Positions 42,985-55,440 of a stretch of 64,000 bases of DNA are shown here, in pieces; the stretch's first letter is position 1; the number at the start of each line of letters is the position of its first letter. The notes below the pieces were generated by a model. The model was not told the DNA's origin. It made no database searches and saw only the letters and a program-made list of their open reading frames with translations. A program made the position numbers and the translations under genes. The DNA is taken from NCBI GenBank assembly GCA_016165875.1, contig JABBOT010000013.1:12373435-12437434 (forward strand), given 5' to 3'. This DNA is from Acanthopleura granulata. Lineage: Eukaryota > Mollusca > Polyplacophora > Chitonida > Chitonidae.

Positions 42985-43640
42985 CACATACAAGCAGTGC
43001 TATTTGGTCTTCCCTGTATAAAACTGTCACACAACCAGGGCTACTTAGTCTTTCCTGTACAAGGCTGTCACACAACCAAGGCTATTCTGTCTTTGTTGTA
43101 GAAGACTGCCACACAACCAGGGCTATTTGGTCTTTCCTGTATCACAAATTGTAACCAGGGCTACTTGGTCTTTCCTGTACAAGACTGTCATACAACTAGG
43201 GTTATTTGGTCTTTCCTGTACAAGGCTGTCACACAACCAAGGCTATTCTGTCTTTGTTGTAGAAGACTGTCACACAACCAGGGCTATTTGGTCTTTTTTG
43301 TACAAGACTGTCATACAACCAGGGCTATTTGGTCTTTCCTGTACAAGGCTGTCACACAACCAAGGCTATTCTGTCTTTGTTGTAGAAGACTGTCACACAA
43401 CCAGGGCTATTTGGTCTTTCCTGTACAAGACTGCCATACAACCAGGGCTATTTGGTCTTTCCTGTACAAGGCTGTCACACAACCAAGGCTATTCTGTCTT
43501 TGTTGTAGAAGACTGTCACACAACCAGGGCTATTTGGTCTTTCCTGTACAAGATTGTCACACAACCAGGGCTATTTTGTCTTTCCTGTACAAGACTATCA
43601 CTGTTATTCTTTATAAGAGTATAATTGCGCACAATCAGAC
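42985..43640. repeat. 41-bp minisatellite with 123-bp higher-order unit
   Basis: Units of 41 bp on the theme ACACAACCAGGGCTATTTGG plus TCTTTCCTGTACAAGACTGTC. Three variants (TACAAGACTG, TACAAGGCTG and GTTGTAGAAGACTG) repeat in fixed order, giving a 123-bp trimer present about four times with little divergence. 123 is divisible by three, so long frames stay open (43,127-43,624 and 43,165-43,764) that I treat as artefacts. Looser units continue to about 44,120. Confidence 0.9.
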
Positions 43641-44416
43641 CTCTTTTACCTTCAAGACATTTCCCATCGACAGCTACCATTTGGCCTTTCCCGTACAAGA
43701 CTATAACTGCACACAACCACCTAAATTTGACTTTTTCCTGCACGGGACTATCATTACAAAGTAGGGTCAATTTTGCTTTCCCCTACAAGATTATGGCTAC
43801 ATCGAACCACCTACATTTGGCCTTTGTCTCTATAGGACTACCATGACAAAGTCTGGTCAGTTTCGCTTTTCGTCTACAAGATTCTGACTGCATGAAACCA
43901 CCAACATAGGACCTTTTTCACTATAGAACTATCCCAAAAAGTCAGGTCAGTTTTTCTTTCCCCTGTAAACGACTGTCGCTAACACTGTACACTTTTATGT
44001 ACAATTCTACCATTGCCTGCAGCCAAGTTCATTCGGCCTTTTCTCAACAAGGCTATAACTCTCTACAAGCAGGCACGTCTGGAATTTCTTCTACAAGGCT
44101 ACATGTTGCACACAATCAGCTCTGTTTCGCCTCTTCGGCATATGGTTTCTACTGAATACAACCAGCTCCGATTGGCTTAAAATGTAACAGACAAATCCAT
44201 GAAAATATATATTACTGTCCGGTTAATCAAATGATGACATCGTGAAATACTCAACAATACCGTGGAATAAAACCATAGCATGGACGACGGTGTGGTAGTT
44301 AGTGAATTGTCACACGTGATCTAACATTTTTGATGGATTCCCATTACATTGTCCATCATTTCTTGGGTCCATTGTATTTTATAGTGTTTAAGCACATGTA
44401 CTTAATAATTGTGTTA

Positions 44417-44651
44417 AGGGGACCTCCGTGCCAGAGGGAGTTAGCGAGCCAGCGCGATGTAATGACTAGGGTGTTTTCCAACAATGCAACCGCTGTGAGC
44501 CCAGCTCATGCTAGCTTCCTCTCCCCCAGCGTCCTGTTGAGGGTTTCCCCCCGGGCTCTGGCCGGTTTCCTGCTACCATAATGTTGGTCGTCCTCGTATA
44601 AGTGAAATATTCTTGAGTATGGCGTAAACCACAAACCAAATAAATCAATAA
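44417..44651 (+). mobile_element. SINE, full-length forward
   Basis: Head GGGGACCTCCGTGCCAGAGG, body GGCTCTGGCCGGTTTCCTGC and tail end GAGTATGGCGTAAACCACAA are all present. Confidence 0.8.
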
Positions 44652-44708
44652 TTATATACACAATGCACATACACGACACTTTTATATCAACCCTATTACA
44701 TGTGACCA

Positions 44709-44861
44709 TGTGGCAGACCTTCCCACGAACGGTCTAGGAGGAGGCCAGCCTAGACTGGACTTGAGCTCTCAGTGACCACATTGCTGAGAGGCTCCTGGGT
44801 CATTATGCTGTACTTTCATGCATTTAGTACCGTAACTAAGCCACTCGGCCAAGCAGGCTCC
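44709..44861 (-). mobile_element. SINE head-half, reverse
   Basis: Begins at GTGGCAGACCTTCCCACG and runs to a diverged head GCCACTCGGCCAAGCAGGCTC; the tail half is missing. Its orientation opposes the adjacent SINE at 44,417. Confidence 0.7.
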
Positions 44862-45508
44862 CAAAGCTTAATGTACACTCAACATTTACTTCTGATTAAT
44901 TCCCGTCTTCCTTACAGCCTAACCGGGAAACTACATGAAACTATCACATGAAACTATCTTTAAAATATCCTACACAACCATACTAAATGGACTACAAACC
45001 TTGTTTTCCGGTTCACAATTCTGCATTGTTTCACCGTCAAATCCAAATATAACGAATCTCTTCAGCCTACAACCTCGGTATAATGGGTCACCTTACGATA
45101 TGATCCCAAGGCGCACTTGCTGTAGACATATTGTATCATCTATGTTGTAGACAGGTAAAGTTATCCAAGCAGGATATTCAGTCACCGCGTGTATAATAAG
45201 GTATCTAGTGTCATGCAGTACTGTAAATAGCAATTCAACCACATGCACAATACACTGCATAGCCAGTCACTGTGAAACGTCATGGCGGTGGCCATATATG
45301 TAACTGGCGTGGCAATCCTGTTTGTTCACACAGATGAAAGCCATTACAGACACTAAGTGTGTCAATCTTACTCAGTCTCGGTGTGGGAAGAAAGGGGAAA
45401 TCCTGCTTAGTCATGACAACCACCAAGAAATGAAGCTGCGGTGAATGAAAACAGCATAAAAAATGCATTTGAAAATATCTTCAATGCTTTTTTTTTCAGA
45501 TTTTTTTT
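44862..45508. other. Intergenic, nothing recognised
   Basis: No domain-bearing frame, RNA gene or clear repeat. Confidence 0.4.
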
Positions 45509-45573
45509 GCTGGCCGCCGGCGTAAAAGTGAAATATTCTTGAGTACGGCGTAAAACACCACCCAAATAAATAA
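45509..45573 (+). mobile_element. SINE 3'-end fragment
   Basis: Only the last ~65 bases remain (TGGCCGCCGGCGTAAAAGTG, GAGTACGGCGTAAAACACCA). It matches the SINE end at about 1460-1526 that precedes the left Y copy, so it is probably part of the duplicated block. Confidence 0.7.
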
Positions 45574-45593
45574 GAGCCTAGATAAAGGCTGGA

Positions 45594-46890
45594 TGTTTTA
45601 GGGTTATATTCTAACTCATCATGTAAGTGTTTAAGAGGTAACAACTTGCATTATAGCACCATCGCTTAAGCAGAATTAGCTAAAGAGAAAAATTGCAATG
45701 ATGTTGAATGCTATATTCTAGACGTCAGTGGTCTAGAATTACACAAAATGCTGGGTTACCATCAGTCTTAATATAAGCACACAATAACATGATAACGGTG
45801 ACAGGATTTGCCCAACAATGAAAAGATACAATGTATAAAAGGCCAGTCACACTTGTATGTGAACAGTTCTTCAAGTCAAACCGGTTATACAGCGGCGACA
45901 GATCGAGGAGAAATGTATAGGTATACATAATATAGATGTTCACACGTCTCGCTATACAACTTGGCACTCCACTAAATAAATAACCAAATTCTATACCTGT
46001 TCGATAGGGCAGGAAAGGCTATCAAGGGCTGAATACTGAACACCTCCCACCAATAAGGTCGCCCTGAGCTCAAGTCCAACTCATGCTGCCTTCCTCTCCG
46101 GTCGTGCATAGAAAGCTCTGCCAGCAACATTCGGATGGACGTGGATTTCCTCCAGGCTCTGTCCAATTTCTTTCCACCATGATTTTGACCGCCGTCGAAA
46201 AAGTGATATATTTTTGAGTACGGCGTAAAATTAATAGCACAAGGTATCATTGTCCTCTATTTTAATACTGATTATACACTTAGACGTCGAGAATAGGCCG
46301 ACGCCTGTCTTCCCTAGTCCATTGACTGCATGTTTTTTTCCATATCTTTCTGTTATTCAAGGTGTGTATGAAATATAGTGCCAGGGTCGTAGAGGGACCT
46401 TGTTATAACATGCACTGACAAATGCAATGGGAAACTTGAAACTTGTGAAAAAAAGCTCATGTCTGAACAACACTGCGAAGTATTCCCAGACCATTGTGCT
46501 TTGGTGAGAGTAGGTTTCTTGATCATTTCATGTTATAAATTTACATATATACTTAAGCTATAAACAGAGTCCTATCAGCTTACTACTACCAATCCCAGGT
46601 GACAAGACTGTTCCGCGCTAGGAAGAATTACGTCACAGTCCAGTTGCGTTTTATGCTAGTCGACGGAGCACGGTCAAATGTCAGTTTCCGATGTTGTATA
46701 GTAGCCGTTAGAAAAAAAACTTTATCAAAACAAACATAACATTTCTGGCAAACTTATCTTAGAACATGCGCCGTCTTTCACTTTAACCTGTCCTATAAAC
46801 AGTCGACGACGTTGTTGTAGTTGTTGGCAAAGACCACGTGTCCTGCATGAATATGTTGTGTATTTGTGTACATGCCATCTTGGAAAACTT
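45594..46890. repeat. Duplicated block Y, right copy
   Basis: Direct counterpart of 1545-3690, lacking the two extra segments there. Orientation is the same. Spacing between copies is about 44 kb. Confidence 0.75.
46041..46231 (+). mobile_element. SINE inside right Y copy
   Basis: Counterpart of 1851-2060. Body GCCAGCAACATTCGGATGGA is common to both copies; tail end GAGTACGGCGTAAAATTAAT. Confidence 0.75.
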
Positions 46891-46990
46891 TTCAGTAAAA
46901 TTATTGCAATGCTAATTCCCGCTTCCCAGCCTGAATTTTCAAGATAAACTAAATCTACATCATACTCAGATATAGGATACAATTTACTGA

Positions 46991-47197
46991 TTTATTTATT
47001 CCGTTGGTGTTTTTTACGCTGTAATCAAAATTGTTTCATTATTACGACTTCGGTCAGCGTTGCGGTGGGAGAAAACTAGATGAAATGCACTACCCTGCCA
47101 GGTACAACCGGAGAGGAAGCAAGTGTGAGATGGGCTTCAACTCACAGAGATCACATCTGTGCCAGGGTGTTTACGCTGCACTTGCGCGCTATCTCCC
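46991..47197 (-). mobile_element. SINE, diverged reverse copy
   Basis: TTCCGTTGGTGTTTTTTACGC to CGCTGCACTTGCGCGCTATC, with about 40 bp of body deleted. Confidence 0.65.
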
Positions 47198-48951
47198 TAT
47201 TATGCGTAAAGACCACTCAAAAATAAAGTTATAGTGAGTTAAGAGAGCTTAAAAACTGTCATTCTAGACCGGCTATAAATAAATAAATCAGTAAATAAAT
47301 AAACAAACTCTGTCTGAAAATATTTTGAAAGTAATTGAAAACAATGCAAAAGGTAAACAATTAAAATAACTATGAACGCAGAGACAAGTGAACTTTTTTT
47401 AAATATTGAAGACGTGGAGAGAAATAATAGATCGTAACTAAGGAGGGAAACAAAGCGTTGAGGTCAACAAAAAAATAACAAGGCGTATCCCAGAATACCT
47501 AATAAGGGCCGTTACAAAGCTAGATAGCTGTATAAAGAAGAAATATAAAAGCGCAGGTCAAAGAGTTCAAGTAGAAAGATTTGTTCGAGAACGGGTGAGG
47601 AAAAAGGTCTCAAGGCAAAATCTTGTTTGCATGAAGGTACATATGAGTAAATATCTATTTGAAGGTAAGTGGATGACGGAAATATTGGTTTAGCCGGTTA
47701 TAGGTTATTTTATCACTAAACATTTCAATTGCCTTTCGAGCAAATAACACCTCAACATAGCGTTGGTGAAATATCTCAAAGTTCAAAAACATATTCTATA
47801 CCTCAAAACCAAAAACGAGAAACAATTACAGATGGCTTTAGATCTGCAACTTAAATAGAATGGGAATCAGAGTGTTTAGAAATACATCAGAGAAAGTGCA
47901 AAACCAAAGCAATATATATCCGGAAACAATCAATAACTTTCAACCATGTTTGTGAAACAATCATATGAAGTATTTGTGCGTATGCCAGGCGTTATAGGAC
48001 CTTTTGGTTCCTGGTTACTTCGACCTTTCTGATACGAGGCGAACCTGGGAGGCAGCCAGGTAACAAGGTATGGATGAGGCCCCTCTTCCACTGCCATGCT
48101 TCCTCTTTGGTTTACACTGTTACTTCGGCCATTGCAAATATATTCTGTCAAACTTTGCTTCGAAGCAACGTAGACATAGCAGTAATTTTTCTTGTAACCA
48201 AATAGGTAACACTATTTATCGATATGGCTAATCATTTTTCGATATGACTAATTCTATTATAGATTTAGACAACTCATGCATTGACATCGATTAATGAATA
48301 ACCCATATCCGTAAATCCCTCTCAATCAACCCTGTCGTTAATTCATTTATTTATATCAACATTTTATTTATCGATACTGATAAATCATTTACTGATACCA
48401 ATAAATAAATCACGGATATCAATAACTGCATTTATTGATATAAGACATCCATTTATTCATATCAGTAGTTAGTTTATCAATATCGATAGTTCTGGATTAA
48501 ATGTTAAATTTTCCCCTCATAGATTACAATCTGGGGCCAAGTTCAGAAAAGTATACATTGAGCTTACGTATCAAGAATGTGAATCCGGGCCACTTCTCAT
48601 GTTTTCTTCAGTGATGGTCTTCGCTCTAGTCATAAATTGCATACTAGAGTCTTTTGCATTAACAGGAACATAGTTTCTTTTTTCCTCACTATACGCCAAT
48701 ACTTTTTTGTCAGTGTTATATATTAACTTATTATGTTTAAGGTAGTTAAGTCTGATTCCTCATCTTTCATCTTTTGCTTGTCCTATGTAACGGCCATAGG
48801 TCGACTTCGTCCGTGTGTCCGTTAAACGCCGTCTAACGGTCGCTGAAGACAGCTTCTTCTCCACAATTATGGTGAGCTCATTAACATTAGCACGACGTTA
48901 AGCAAAATTGATTACATTTTATTAAGTATGTTTGTCATTGTCAGAGAAAAG
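47198..48951. other. Intergenic, AT-rich, upstream of PAN gene
   Basis: 48,190-48,500 is rich in short ATCGATA/GATATCAATA words in both orientations, suggesting a decayed AT-rich array. No gene recognised; a frame at 47,930-48,151 (minus) has no domain. The proximal promoter of the PAN gene should lie at the right end. Confidence 0.4.
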
Positions 48952-51770
48952 ATGGCCGAGTCAACTAGTCGTCGTCCTATGCCGTTTCCACACGTGCTGA
49001 TATCGATGTCTCTAATGGCCACGGCAGCAGATGCTCTGAGCGTTTTTAAGAAAAGCCCAATTATCGAACTTGGAAACGTATATAACAGCACTAACACGGT
49101 TCTGACCACCCTTGTGGTCAGTAATGGTCACTGTGGCCTGATTTGTGATGGACTCGGTGATGATCAGTGTCAGTCGTTTAATGTAAAACCTGAAGGAAAC
49201 CAAATCCGCTGTGAGTTGTTTGACCATCAGCCTCTTGAAGTAGCCAGCATCGTCCCACATCCGACGGGTCAACTTTTTGAGGAGGTAAGATAAACACAGA
49301 TTTCTTACGTTCTTTTCCCTCCAGTCTGAGCCTCATGGAATGTAATTTTCATTTCACAAATCGTGATGTCAAGGGAGAGCATTCACTGAGACATCTGCTT
49401 GTGAAATCCTTGGACAATTAACCTCAATATAATGGATATACAGATAAAGCTTAAGTCACTTGTATGAAATGCAGGGAATGCTTCGCCGAAAATTTCCCCC
49501 AAAGAACTCCAGTTGTATGAAATAACCGTCGCGCACGACGCGTGAGTCAAAGGAAAGGAATAGGCTTGTTTCAGTCATAACTTGGATTTGTTTTAGTAAA
49601 ATTTAAAACTGTAAGTTATTTCAATTTCGAACACAGACCTTTCGAGATTAGCGGGTTTTTACTCTGTTGGCTAGAAATGTCATCGATCGACCGAGTTAGT
49701 AGGGATCTTCCAGCGTCATTTAATGCCGCTAGTTTGAGACGATTTACTTTTTACCATGGTGGCAAAACACAGTGGTTGAAAATCCGTAATCTCTAAAACT
49801 GATGCAGATGGGTGTCATCAACAGTACATTGTTAAATGACAAGAAACCTACATTCTGTATTGAACTAAATAACTTTGAACTAAAACACACAAGAACCCTG
49901 AAATCTTCAAGACACACGTGCGGCTTACAACGTTAAATAATCACTCTCAAGCGAAGATCGATATGGCAATTTCCCATCAATGATGTAACTAAATAAATAA
50001 ACAAATATTGAAAGAAATAAATATATTAAAATCGGATAGATAAAATTCCTTCCATGAACATTTAGCTAAAAGGACATATAAAGCTTTCACATGTGAATTT
50101 CTCTGTAGCAATGTGAACCACTCGGAGTGACTGCAAGTGTAAAAGTGGTCAAAGAAGGCCTGAACTTGGTAATACTCGTCGACGACAACAGACGCGTATA
50201 CCGGTTAACACCATCTTCTCCAAGACTTCACTTCATTGGATCCCTTAAAGAAGTCTTTGTTGGCTTTAATGGACGGTTGGATGATATCCATTTTTTCGAT
50301 AGCATACCTCCTTTTGGTGACATTTATTTAATAAGAAGAGGTAAGTGAAATGCTCTATTTGTTAAATTTTGTATTGGTCTGTCAGGTATGGGACAAACGT
50401 CGGTTTACGGTGTCCACTACGTAACTGCGATATAATGTCCTGTTCAAAATGATAGTTATGTGCTGGTAACGCCGCCACCCATTTGGTAAAACGAGCCCAC
50501 AATAATAAATGAACAAATAGTTTATACAGGCAGGTATTGAAAGAAGATGAGCGGGAAAACTCTTTGTGTTAATTATATGCACTTGCTAATAATGATGTAG
50601 GGGTGTACGTGGCTTAGTTGGTTAGCGCGCTAATGCAGCGTAATGACCCAGAAGCCTCTCACCAGTTCTTGAAAATGGCCTACAACACCAAAGAAATCAA
50701 ATAAATGAATAATGATGTTGTAAGTATCGTTACAGGCTACGACAATGTCAAAAGCAGACACGAAGACTATAGGCCGAATAAGGTTTTCAGAACACAAAAG
50801 ACTGATTAATAATATTATACGCAAAAAGTTGCACCCTAAGCATAATATTGCACGCACATTGTTGAACAGTTGCCCAGTATACAAGACTACAGTACAGTGT
50901 AACACCAGGTCAAGGGAGGCAGTGTGACAGTTGACAAATGGTCACTCGCAATCGGCGAAAGCCGGCCTCTTGTCAATTTACCTCAAATAGGGATTTTATT
51001 GGGAGTACGTATACTTGGCTTTCACGTCGTACTCAATAATTTTTCAGTCATGTGACGACTAGGATTCTTTAAAACGCATATATACTGTGTCTTCTAGTGC
51101 CGGGGCGAGTCCACGCCGCCAAATTGCTGCTTTGCCCACCCCACCAAGTCACATTATACTGACACCGGGCCGACCAGTCCGTAGCGCCAAGCGAGGAAGC
51201 AACAAGTATAATTGTTAAAGTCTTTGGCATGACCCCACTCTCGCTTGAACCTGGACCTCCGGACCTAAAGGTTGAGACTTTCTTCCTATGTTTTCAGGTA
51301 TTTGGCTGTTTTGTTATAAAGCTGTGGACCACAATCACGATATGTTTACGGTGTGTGATGAACACAATTTTCCCATGCCTTACAACCAAGTTTTTCCTCT
51401 GAACGTACCAGAATGGGAGTATCCGAAATTAGTGATGAACAATGATAAGACTTTATTTTTTCTGTGGGACAGTTCTCTTGTCAAGACAACTTACAGGACA
51501 AGCAGGAAAACCACCAATTTCAAAGATAATTTTCAGTTTTTGAAAGACACAACTTATGGTTGTACTAAGACAAACTTCTTTCGATTTTGTTCTCTTTACC
51601 GACCCTTTTGGTATGCGGCTTCAAGCGGTGTTTTTTTAGATGGCGAATATTTAGGCCTGTTCATAGGTACAAAGATGTACACTTTTGATACTGTGAAAAA
51701 TGCTATTCTTCAGAGGTACGCTGTGTGTAAAAACAAAGATCTTGCCATGTTTTTTCAAGAGCGCTCATAA
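48952..51770 (+). CDS. Secreted PAN/apple-like protein with unknown C-terminal region
   Basis: Three exons join in frame: 48,952-49,284, 50,109-50,340 and 51,298-51,770, giving 345 residues. The start is chosen at 48,952 because AAGATGG is a strong initiation context; an in-frame ATG at 48,928 would add eight residues. A hydrophobic signal near 11-28 (PHVLISMSLMATAADA) suggests secretion. Residues about 55-105 resemble a PAN/apple fold: CGLICDGLGDDQCQSF, then RCELFDHQP. Such modules bind proteins or glycans. The remaining ~235 residues, rich in aromatics, with VYRLTPSS, DIYLIRRGG, LFFLWDSS and GVFLDGEYLGLFIG, match no family I know; repeated hydrophobic-aromatic strands hint at a beta-rich, possibly propeller-like, fold. 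No TM segment. Intron 2 holds a SINE and a SINE-2 copy. The PAN call is moderate; coding status is supported by clean splice sites. Confidence 0.72.
50600..50711 (+). mobile_element. Internally deleted SINE with good tRNA head
   Basis: Head GTGGCTTAGTTGGTTAGCGC and GTAATGACCCAGAAGCCTCT are intact, then it jumps to the tail end ACAACACCAAAGAAATCAAA. It retains a promoter-like box A but has lost box B. Confidence 0.75.
50925..50997. repeat. Copy of the short dispersed element
   Basis: GACAGTTGACAAATGGTCAC and CCGGCCTCTTGTCAATTTACC then AGGGATTTTATT, related to 11,915-11,981. Confidence 0.55.
51040..51265 (-). mobile_element. Second SINE-like family, copy 2
   Basis: Diverged relative of 11,164-11,357 sharing ATATACTGTGTC and CACATTATA landmarks. 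Its distal end has ACCTGGACCTCCGGACC where a tRNA-type head would lie. Confidence 0.45.
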
Positions 51771-52149
51771 AAACTACAATGTCTTATAGTGTCTTTGGGC
51801 AGTGGCTTGTACAAAAACTCACCAGCAACTGAATGTGTGACGAGGAAATGACATCTTCGGGCATTCATGTGTCTTGACTTTGTTATGAAGTTATGGACAA
51901 GCTGTGGCCTGGACTCCGGGTTGGACCGAGCAGTAATGTTGAAGAATGTCTGCACAACGGGTATGTCACAAGTAGACGATCAGCAAAGAAACTGCTGGGC
52001 TTGTCGGGCCGACTGACGGAGATATTCATTTTGGTGGGAATAGCAGACATCTACACTGTAAATTTCGATGTTTCAATTATACACACTTTTATGCATCAGA
52101 TATTAAACACTAATGAGATTATAGCATTATACTATTATATAATATTACT
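51771..52149. other. 3' flank of the PAN gene
   Basis: Likely 3' UTR at its left end. No canonical AATAAA close to the stop was noticed and no other structure seen. Confidence 0.35.
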
Positions 52150-52500
52150 CAGCATCTTGACAATTGGTCGGATTGTCCACACGTTTGGTGGTGGTGATCT
52201 TAATCGCATGACTCACAAGTGTCGAGGTGGTCGTCTTGGTCGGATTGTGCATATGTGTTGTGGTGGTCATCTTGATCTGACTGCCCATATATGTCGTGAT
52301 GGTCATCTTGGTCGGACAGCTCACACATCTTGGACTGATTGCCCACACGTGTCGTGGTGGTAATTTTGGTGGATTGCCCACTTGTGTTGTGGTGGTCATT
52401 TTGGTCAGATTGCCCACACGTGTTGTGGTGGTAATTTTGGTGGATTGCCCACTTGTGTTGTGGTGGTCATTTTGGTCAGATTGCTCACACGTGTTGTGGT
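52150..52500. repeat. ~33-36-bp minisatellite, GTGTTGTGGTGGTCATTTTG
   Basis: About ten units; the last four alternate GGTGGTAATTTTGGTGGATT and GGTGGTCATTTTGGTCAGAT, indicating a dimeric (about 65-70-bp) higher-order unit. Frames are open on both strands because of the repeat. Confidence 0.85.
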
Positions 52501-53909
52501 ATCAGAAACGAAACTATTCTTCTCGCGATAAAGTCCGGCTGGCAGGAAACTCATGCAGTATTTGTTCGAATGCAGTTTCAGGTAAGATGTATTATTTGGA
52601 AAGTCTGTTGTTTCCTTTAAATACGACCAAGATGGATGAATATCATCCACACAAACCCTGCTACACTTACCATGAACAGAGGGTAGATGCAATAATGTGC
52701 GCCTTGCTTCTTGGAGTGGTGCGTCAGGGCTATCACAATTGCAGTGTGTTTTATGTTCTAAATGTTGGCCCTCTGATTGAGGTCATTTATCGGTAAATAT
52801 CTTCGATAATGGGCCACGCAGCCATCGACAAGATGTACCGATTATCCCTAGCGAATATTCGGATTATTGACGTGCTGGTTTTTCCCATCTTGGCCTAATT
52901 TACTTTTAATATATTTAACACAGATGGCAAAAACATCCACAATGCGTCTCGAGGCCGGGTCACGGTCTAGTTGATCATTAAAAAAAGTCGGTAAATACGC
53001 TGGGGATCTTCTGTGCAACATTTTTACCGATATATGACGATGAAAGTTCTCAATCAGACAAATGACATTTTTTAACACCTTGGAATGCCGGCGGCCTTTA
53101 CTTGCCAGTCGAAGATGCGAGGCGAAGACTAATGCCACTAGAAAAACGGAATATTTTGGCTGTAAGCAAGCACGTGCGCCCTGGAGATGAAGTATGACCC
53201 TTCACTTGTGTCAGAGGGCTTTGACGGATGGAATGATTTACTGTTGGTGACTAACGCCAAACTCAGGCGCTTTTACATCTACAATGGGGTCAGTTTAAGA
53301 GATGAAAGAAACCGGAGTGGCCGGGGTAAACCACTGACATTTTCCATATGTGGGGTAATCAATAGTCACGTTCAGATCATTGTGTTTCATTGGTGTTTTG
53401 TTTTGACAGTGTGTTGTAGCAAGATACATTGTAGATGTGAATATTTATTTCCCTTCTCTGGCACTGTATCAACTTGGATAAGATTGACAATGGAGTACGG
53501 GGTAGCTCATATTAAACATTCACCGCAACTCTCATATACACCTTTGACTTTGTAAACTTTAGGAAACTTTCACTGGTCATCCTGCCAACGTTTCACTGCT
53601 TCTACACGTATTCTACTCTGGTATTCTTTTCTCCCATGTCATAGGAATGAATAAATTTGTTTGAATGTCTAACTGGTATGTTCTGTAGTATTCTTCTCCA
53701 AACCTATATAATGCCCTTGGACTTGGTAAATAAATTTGGGTTAGAAAATGTCTCAGCCTGTATGTTGAGTTAGTCTGTACCTTACTGTCGGCAAGAAAAC
53801 ACGGGTCAGGCACATCGTTATGGTGTAAAAACTGCTGAACCACATGGACTTGAATAATACAAAAGCCAAAAGGGAGCAGACAAGCAAAAATCTTAAAATG
53901 AGATCAAAA
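52501..53909. other. Unassigned, some exon-like frames
   Basis: A plus-strand frame at about 52,510-52,795 is moderately exon-like and Cys-rich (NSCSICSNAVSG, HKPCYTYHEQ), and another starts at 53,187 (KYDPSLVSEGFDGWNDLLL). Neither matches a family I know or the PAN gene. They could be remnants of another gene or chance. Confidence 0.3.
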
Positions 53910-54245
53910 CAGCGTGATGGTTGGCAAATAAACCTGAAGGATTATTTATTTATTTGATTGGTGTGTTACGCCACACTCAAGAATATTGCATTTATACGAC
54001 GGAAGCCATCATTATGGTAGGATGAAACCTGGCAAAACCCGAGGGAATCCCACGACCATCCACAGGTTGCTGGCAGACCTTCACGCGTATGGCCGGAGAG
54101 GAAGCCTGCATGATCTGGGCTTGAACTCACAACGACACAACTGTCGAGAGGCGAGAAGTGTAAGTTGCTACATGCCATGCATTTACATGTAAAACGTGCA
54201 TCAATAACGACTTAATATATATATACATATGCCATTATATATGAC
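53910..54245. repeat. Duplicated block X, right copy
   Basis: Counterpart of 1-450, including the SINE at 53,941 and the shared post-SINE stretch (GTAAGTTGCTACATGCCATG). Confidence 0.6.
53941..54156 (-). mobile_element. SINE inside right X copy
   Basis: Reverse, head truncated at the same region as the SINE at 72-300, consistent with being the same insertion copied. Confidence 0.75.
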
Positions 54246-55130
54246 TATATTAGTAGCGTTTAGAGGACCACGTTTTGGTCGCAAAATGTCTCGGTGTACG
54301 TTGAGTTAAATATTTTGTTGACGACAGACAAAAACTGGACCAACACAGCGTTGTGGCGTAAAAGCTGCTGAATGACTTGGAAGTGAACAATATAAAAGAC
54401 AAAAACATATTGTGCATATTTAGAGCAGAACCAGAGGAGTGGCTACATTGGGTTGGCTGTCACATGGTCAGACCTAACCGGGAAATACGACTTTTTGACA
54501 ATATAACTCGGGTAGCAAAGTTTATGTGTTTACATGGCCCCAAGCGCCACGGGTGAGGTAGAATTGGGTAAAAAAAGAAAAAAAAAAAAGATCCAGAAAA
54601 TAACCCAGTGATGTTAATAGCTGTTTATTATTTGACGTCGCTGGTCAATTACCTGTAAACCCTTCACTGTTAATAACACTCCATTTTATGGGACGATTAG
54701 TTTGAATTGACAGAGGCCATATATAGAAGCTTTAAACATGATGGTGAAATTTTCTAATGTAGTTCTCAGAAGGTACTCGGTGGTATTAAGGCACAGAAGG
54801 AATTAACCGTGTTCGTGAAGGTCAGATTTAACTTTAAAGCATAACATACCGGCCTTCTCTTTATTTTTATCAGTTTACGTAGGCGCTGATCAGGCATGAA
54901 ACGACAATCTAAATTTGCTTTGGGGTGTTTTTATCACGTTTAGATTTATTCAAAAACAAAAGAAACATGGTCAGAAATATCCTTCTGCTAGAGTACATGA
55001 TTGATAAACATGATTGACATGAAAGTTGTAGCTGGCCAACATAATATCAGCCGGATTTGTGCAGTAGATGCACTTGCCAACTAGACCTAGTTGTCTATTT
55101 CTTTTATCGTTTCGATGGGCTTAAAGGGAA
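54246..55130. other. Intergenic, unassigned
   Basis: A worn copy of the short dispersed element near 54,455-54,500 (GTCACATGGTCAGACCTAAC). Nothing else recognised. Confidence 0.4.
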
Positions 55131-55134
55131 AGAC

Positions 55135-55389
55135 CTCGTAAAAAAGATGGTGAGTGGTAAAATCATTAAAAAACTGTATCTGAAAGTACGTTCACTGAAT
55201 GGTTTAGATTTTTTTCACCCAACGTGAACCACATGTATATATCAATATGGTCTATAAAACCCATCATAAAATCAAAACATTTGAAATACGATTATTTTGG
55301 TGAAAAAAAATTCAGTGAAGGTATTTGCAGATACAGTTTTAATTGGTCTTTTCACTCAACATAAGTTCATATTTACTAGGTCTTTCCCT
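55135..55389. mobile_element. TTAA-flanked MITE, short copy
   Basis: 255-bp relative of 12,540-13,030 with ends AGGGAAAGACCTCGTA and TACTAGGTCTTTCCCT flanked by TTAA on both sides (55,131-55,134, 55,390-55,393). The centre present in the long copy is missing. Confidence 0.8.
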
Positions 55390-55440
55390 TTAAATATAAG
55401 CACCCCCTGCTTTTCACTATGGCGATTTTGTACACATACT

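Noticed and set aside
43127..43764. Two long overlapping plus-strand reading frames (165 and 199 codons)
   Set aside because: They run through the 41/123-bp minisatellite; openness follows from a repeat length divisible by three with no stops in the unit, and the two frames encode shifted versions of the same repeat.
48928..48951. Upstream in-frame ATG of the PAN gene
   Set aside because: Weaker initiation context, and CATTGTCAG just before 48,946 could be an acceptor, so this ATG may be intronic.
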